A stretch of DNA of 64,000 bases from Betaproteobacteria bacterium Ga0077532 (GTDB taxonomy: Bacteria > Pseudomonadota > Gammaproteobacteria > Burkholderiales > Ga0077523), in contig LNEE01000034.1 of the NCBI GenBank assembly GCA_001464895.1, forward strand, positions 1 through 64,000, given 5' to 3'. Below, piece by piece: positions 61,743 through 64,000 of the stretch (position 1 is its first letter; each line of letters starts with the position of its first letter). Both the position numbers and the translations under genes were made by a program. Below the pieces are notes generated by a model. It was not told where the DNA came from. It saw only the letters and a list, made by a program, of their open reading frames with translations, and searched no databases.

Positions 61743-63140
61743 TCAGGCGAACATCTTCGTCAGCTCGGTGGCGAGCGACGGGATCACGAAGCCGATGATG
61801 AAGACTGCAGCCACCCACAGCAGCGTCACCATCCAGGCGGGCGCGTGCAGCGAGCGGCGCATGTGCTTGTAGTAGAGGTACAGCGTGGCGCACGAGATGA
61901 TCGGCAGCATGGCTGCCTGCGCCATGCCGCCCCACGTCACCATCTGGACCGGCGCCTGCCCGAAGATCCAGAACATGACGACGGGGATCACCGTGAGCAC
62001 GACCACGAAGATGTCGCGCCAGCGATTGCGGGCCTTGAGATCATCGTGCTCGAACTTGCCGAGCAGGCGCATCAGGTCGGAGCACATGCGGGAATGGCCG
62101 GCCGTGGCCGCCACGATCGTGCCCCACAGGATGATGATCGCGCCCGCGTAGAAGAGATACTGCGCCCACCCCCCCAGCGTCTGCGTGTAGATGTTCGAGA
62201 GCACGGCGATCATCTCGGCACCGTTCGGCACCTGGCCCGCCGGATGCAGGATGCCCGCGCCGAGCAGGTAGAACGCGACGGTGGCGATCGTGTAGATGAG
62301 CATCGAGAAGACGACGTCGATGTTCATGACGTGGGCCCAGCCGCGGGCGCGACGGCGCCACGCATCGGAGTTCACGTACGGGCCGGTGTTGCGGGCGTAG
62401 CCCTTCTCCATGCACCAGTACGTGTAGACGTACAGCTCCGTCGCGCCGACGCCCGTGATGCCGAACACGGCGATCGCGATGGCGAGGCCTTCCTTCGGGA
62501 TCTCGAAGGCGAAGCCCTGCATCATCTCGTTCACATGGAAGGTCGGCGACCCGACGAGCAGGATCGCCGCGAGCAGCGTGATGAACGTGAAGAGGCCCAC
62601 CTTCACCATCGCGAGTCTCTCCATGCGCGCATAGCCTCCGCCCAGGAGCAGCGCCAGCGTGAGCGCCCAGAACACGACCACCCACATGCCCACCGGCAGG
62701 GTCGTGAGCTGGAACATGACCTGCGAGACGCCGATGAACATCGCGGCGATCTGGAAGAGCGTGAGGAACACCATCATCGCCCAAGCGACGATGACCCAGT
62801 TGATCCGCTTGCCGCGGGGGCCGGGCACGTGGTTCACGGCGTCCAGACCGGTCTCGGCGCGGGCGATCACGTAGCGGCCGAGGAAGGCCTGCACCACGGC
62901 CTTGATGAGACAGCTCACGATCACGAGCCACAGCATCGTGTAGCCGACCTTGGCGCCGAGCGCGGTGGTGGCGATCAGCTCGCCCGAGCCCACGATGGAC
63001 GCTGCCAGCACGATGCCCGGTCCGATCTTGCGCAGGATGTTCCAGAACCCGACCGGCGGTTCGAGGATGTCCTTCGGGTCGAGCTGGTACGGGTCGAAGT
63101 GCGCCGGGGTCGCGCGGGTGCCGCGCCGCTGGGTGGTCAT
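61743..63140 (-). CDS. Nramp-related transporter with altered metal-site motifs
   Basis: The 465-residue membrane protein has eleven or twelve helices of the Nramp/LeuT fold. The first helix reads IGPGIVLAASIVGSGELIAT where classical Nramp proteins have DPGN. Helix 6 reads FGITGVGATELYVYTYW where they have an Ala-x-x-Met-Pro-His type motif. So the residues that bind Mn2+/Fe2+ are missing, as in distant Nramp-related branches that carry other cargo. It is annotated as Nramp family by fold only; the substrate is unknown. GGAG precedes the ATG. It lies 52 bp after the glutathione reductase stop. Confidence 0.88.
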   Translation of the reverse strand: MTTQRRGTRATPAHFDPYQLDPKDILEPPVGFWNILRKIGPGIVLAASIVGSGELIATTALGAKVGYTMLWLVIVSCLIKAVVQAFLGRYVIARAETGLDAVNHVPGPRGKRINWVIVAWAMMVFLTLFQIAAMFIGVSQVMFQLTTLPVGMWVVVFWALTLALLLGGGYARMERLAMVKVGLFTFITLLAAILLVGSPTFHVNEMMQGFAFEIPKEGLAIAIAVFGITGVGATELYVYTYWCMEKGYARNTGPYVNSDAWRRRARGWAHVMNIDVVFSMLIYTIATVAFYLLGAGILHPAGQVPNGAEMIAVLSNIYTQTLGGWAQYLFYAGAIIILWGTIVAATAGHSRMCSDLMRLLGKFEHDDLKARNRWRDIFVVVLTVIPVVMFWIFGQAPVQMVTWGGMAQAAMLPIISCATLYLYYKHMRRSLHAPAWMVTLLWVAAVFIIGFVIPSLATELTKMFA

Positions 63141-63192
63141 GAGTTCTTCTCCTCTGCCGTTCGATACCCGACGCCGTCGCTCCGGACGACCG

Positions 63193-64000
63193 TCAGACGT
63201 CGCGCCGCGCGTCGCGCGCAGTCTTCATGGTGACCATCTCTTCCGACGCCGTCGGATGGATGGCCACCGTGTCGTCGAATTGTTGCTTCGTCGCGCCCAT
63301 CTTCACCGCGACCGCGAAGCCCTGCAGCATTTCGTCCGCGCCCGGCCCGATCACGTGGCAGCCCACCACGCGTTCTTCCGCTCCGGTGACGACGAGCTTC
63401 ATGGCCGTCTTCACCGTGCGCTGCGTGAATCCGTGACTCATGGGGGTGAAGCGTGTCTCGTAGATCTTCACGTCGGCACCGTACCGCGCCACCGCCTGCG
63501 GTTCCGTCAGCCCGACCGTACCGATCGGCGGATGCGAGAACACCACCGTAGCGATGTTCTCGTAGTCGAGATGACGCCCGTTCATGCCACCGAACAGGCG
63601 GTCGGCCAGACGCCGGCCGGCAGCGATGGCCACCGGCGTGAGTTCGTGGTGCCCGGTGACGTCGCCCACCGCGTGGATGCCCGGCACCGGGGTGTCCTGG
63701 AATCGGTCCACCGGGATCACGCCGTTGTCGTCCGTCGGCAGGCCTGCGGCCTCGGGGGCCAGGGCGGCGGTGACGGGCTTGCGTCCGATCGCCCAGAGCA
63801 CGCAGTCGAACGGGCCGTGCCGCGAGCGGTCCTCCCCGACGAGCCAGAGTCCGGCGTCGTCGCGTTCGACGCGCGCCGGGTGGAAGCCGGTGACCTGCCG
63901 GATGCCGTCCGCCAGCATGTGTTCCGTGAGGTTCGTGCGGAGCATGGGATCGAAGTCGTGCAGGACGTGGTCGCGGCGGAGGAACTGCGTGACCTCCGAC
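63193..64000 (-). CDS. gor: Glutathione reductase, C-terminal part (runs off the window edge)
   Basis: About 269 residues of a flavoprotein disulfide reductase are visible; the N-terminus with the redox CxxxxC lies beyond position 64000. Present are [19 protein letters not shown] at the edge, [39 protein letters not shown] (FAD binding) and the dimerisation domain with the catalytic [14 protein letters not shown]. The fixed Tyr-Glu-Thr-Arg-Phe-Thr-Pro-Met and WAIGRKP support glutathione rather than lipoamide as substrate. Its neighbours downstream, a Nramp-related transporter, RidA and a Kef antiporter, fit a stress-response grouping. Confidence 0.92.
   Translation of the reverse strand, partial: SEVTQFLRRDHVLHDFDPMLRTNLTEHMLADGIRQVTGFHPARVERDDAGLWLVGEDRSRHGPFDCVLWAIGRKPVTAALAPEAAGLPTDDNGVIPVDRFQDTPVPGIHAVGDVTGHHELTPVAIAAGRRLADRLFGGMNGRHLDYENIATVVFSHPPIGTVGLTEPQAVARYGADVKIYETRFTPMSHGFTQRTVKTAMKLVVTGAEERVVGCHVIGPGADEMLQGFAVAVKMGATKQQFDDTVAIHPTASEEMVTMKTARDARRDV

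Overview
The window is GC-rich chromosomal DNA, most likely from a betaproteobacterium (Burkholderiales or a close order). This rests on gene content: a RegB/RegA-type redox two-component pair, a high-potential iron-sulfur protein, two PEP-CTERM exosortase substrates, a DctPQM TRAP transporter, a PQQ-dependent alcohol dehydrogenase with a dedicated cytochrome c, and several intergenic REP/REPIN-like repeat families. The taxon is inferred; no rRNA or tRNA gene was found.

1-13 kb, mostly minus strand: an alginate-export-type porin behind an AT-rich palindrome, a small cupin, a wrecked M13 metallopeptidase, and a tight operon of an Anbu proteasome-like protease, an N-formylglutamate amidohydrolase and a transglutaminase-like protein. 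Then come a PagL-like lipid A deacylase, a saccharopine-dehydrogenase-like reductase, a J-domain-like protein, an NTF2-fold protein, a REPIN array, an outer-membrane barrel and a chromate transporter.

13-25 kb: a complete TRAP operon (dctQ-dctM-dctP order of transcription), about 1.5 kb of decayed genes (DeoR-type HTH and a DUF4143 ATPase), a cytochrome c / [2Fe-2S] / cytochrome c cluster with no molybdenum subunit, a large CHASE-PAS histidine kinase between two direct repeats, a RHH/ParE toxin-antitoxin pair and a laminin-B-like PEP-CTERM protein.

25-41 kb: a molybdopterin oxidoreductase with its ferredoxin, a beta-helix protein, a hybrid histidine kinase, an array of 130-bp repeats, CinA, a SoxYZ-like carrier of the quinoprotein-associated type, a second PEP-CTERM protein, an HpaI-type aldolase with an overlapping hydratase, RlpA, a Tat-exported SMP-30 protein, an EamA transporter and a flavin-binding protein.

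41-55 kb: a candidate structured small RNA with a CU-rich segment and a strong terminator, the regBA pair, an array of 132-bp repeats, HiPIP, and one continuous chemotaxis operon (mcp-cheY-STAS-cheA-mcp-cheW-cheR-cheD-cheB) whose last gene is a BLUF blue-light sensor overlapping cheB. This photoreceptor-chemotaxis coupling is the most interesting arrangement seen.

55-64 kb: an AraC-type regulator convergent with a cytochrome c and a PQQ alcohol dehydrogenase carrying the Asp-x-Asp signature of lanthanide-dependent enzymes, a hypothetical protein, a Kef-type antiporter, a RidA protein, an Nramp-related transporter lacking the usual metal-site motif, and the C-terminal part of glutathione reductase running off the right edge.
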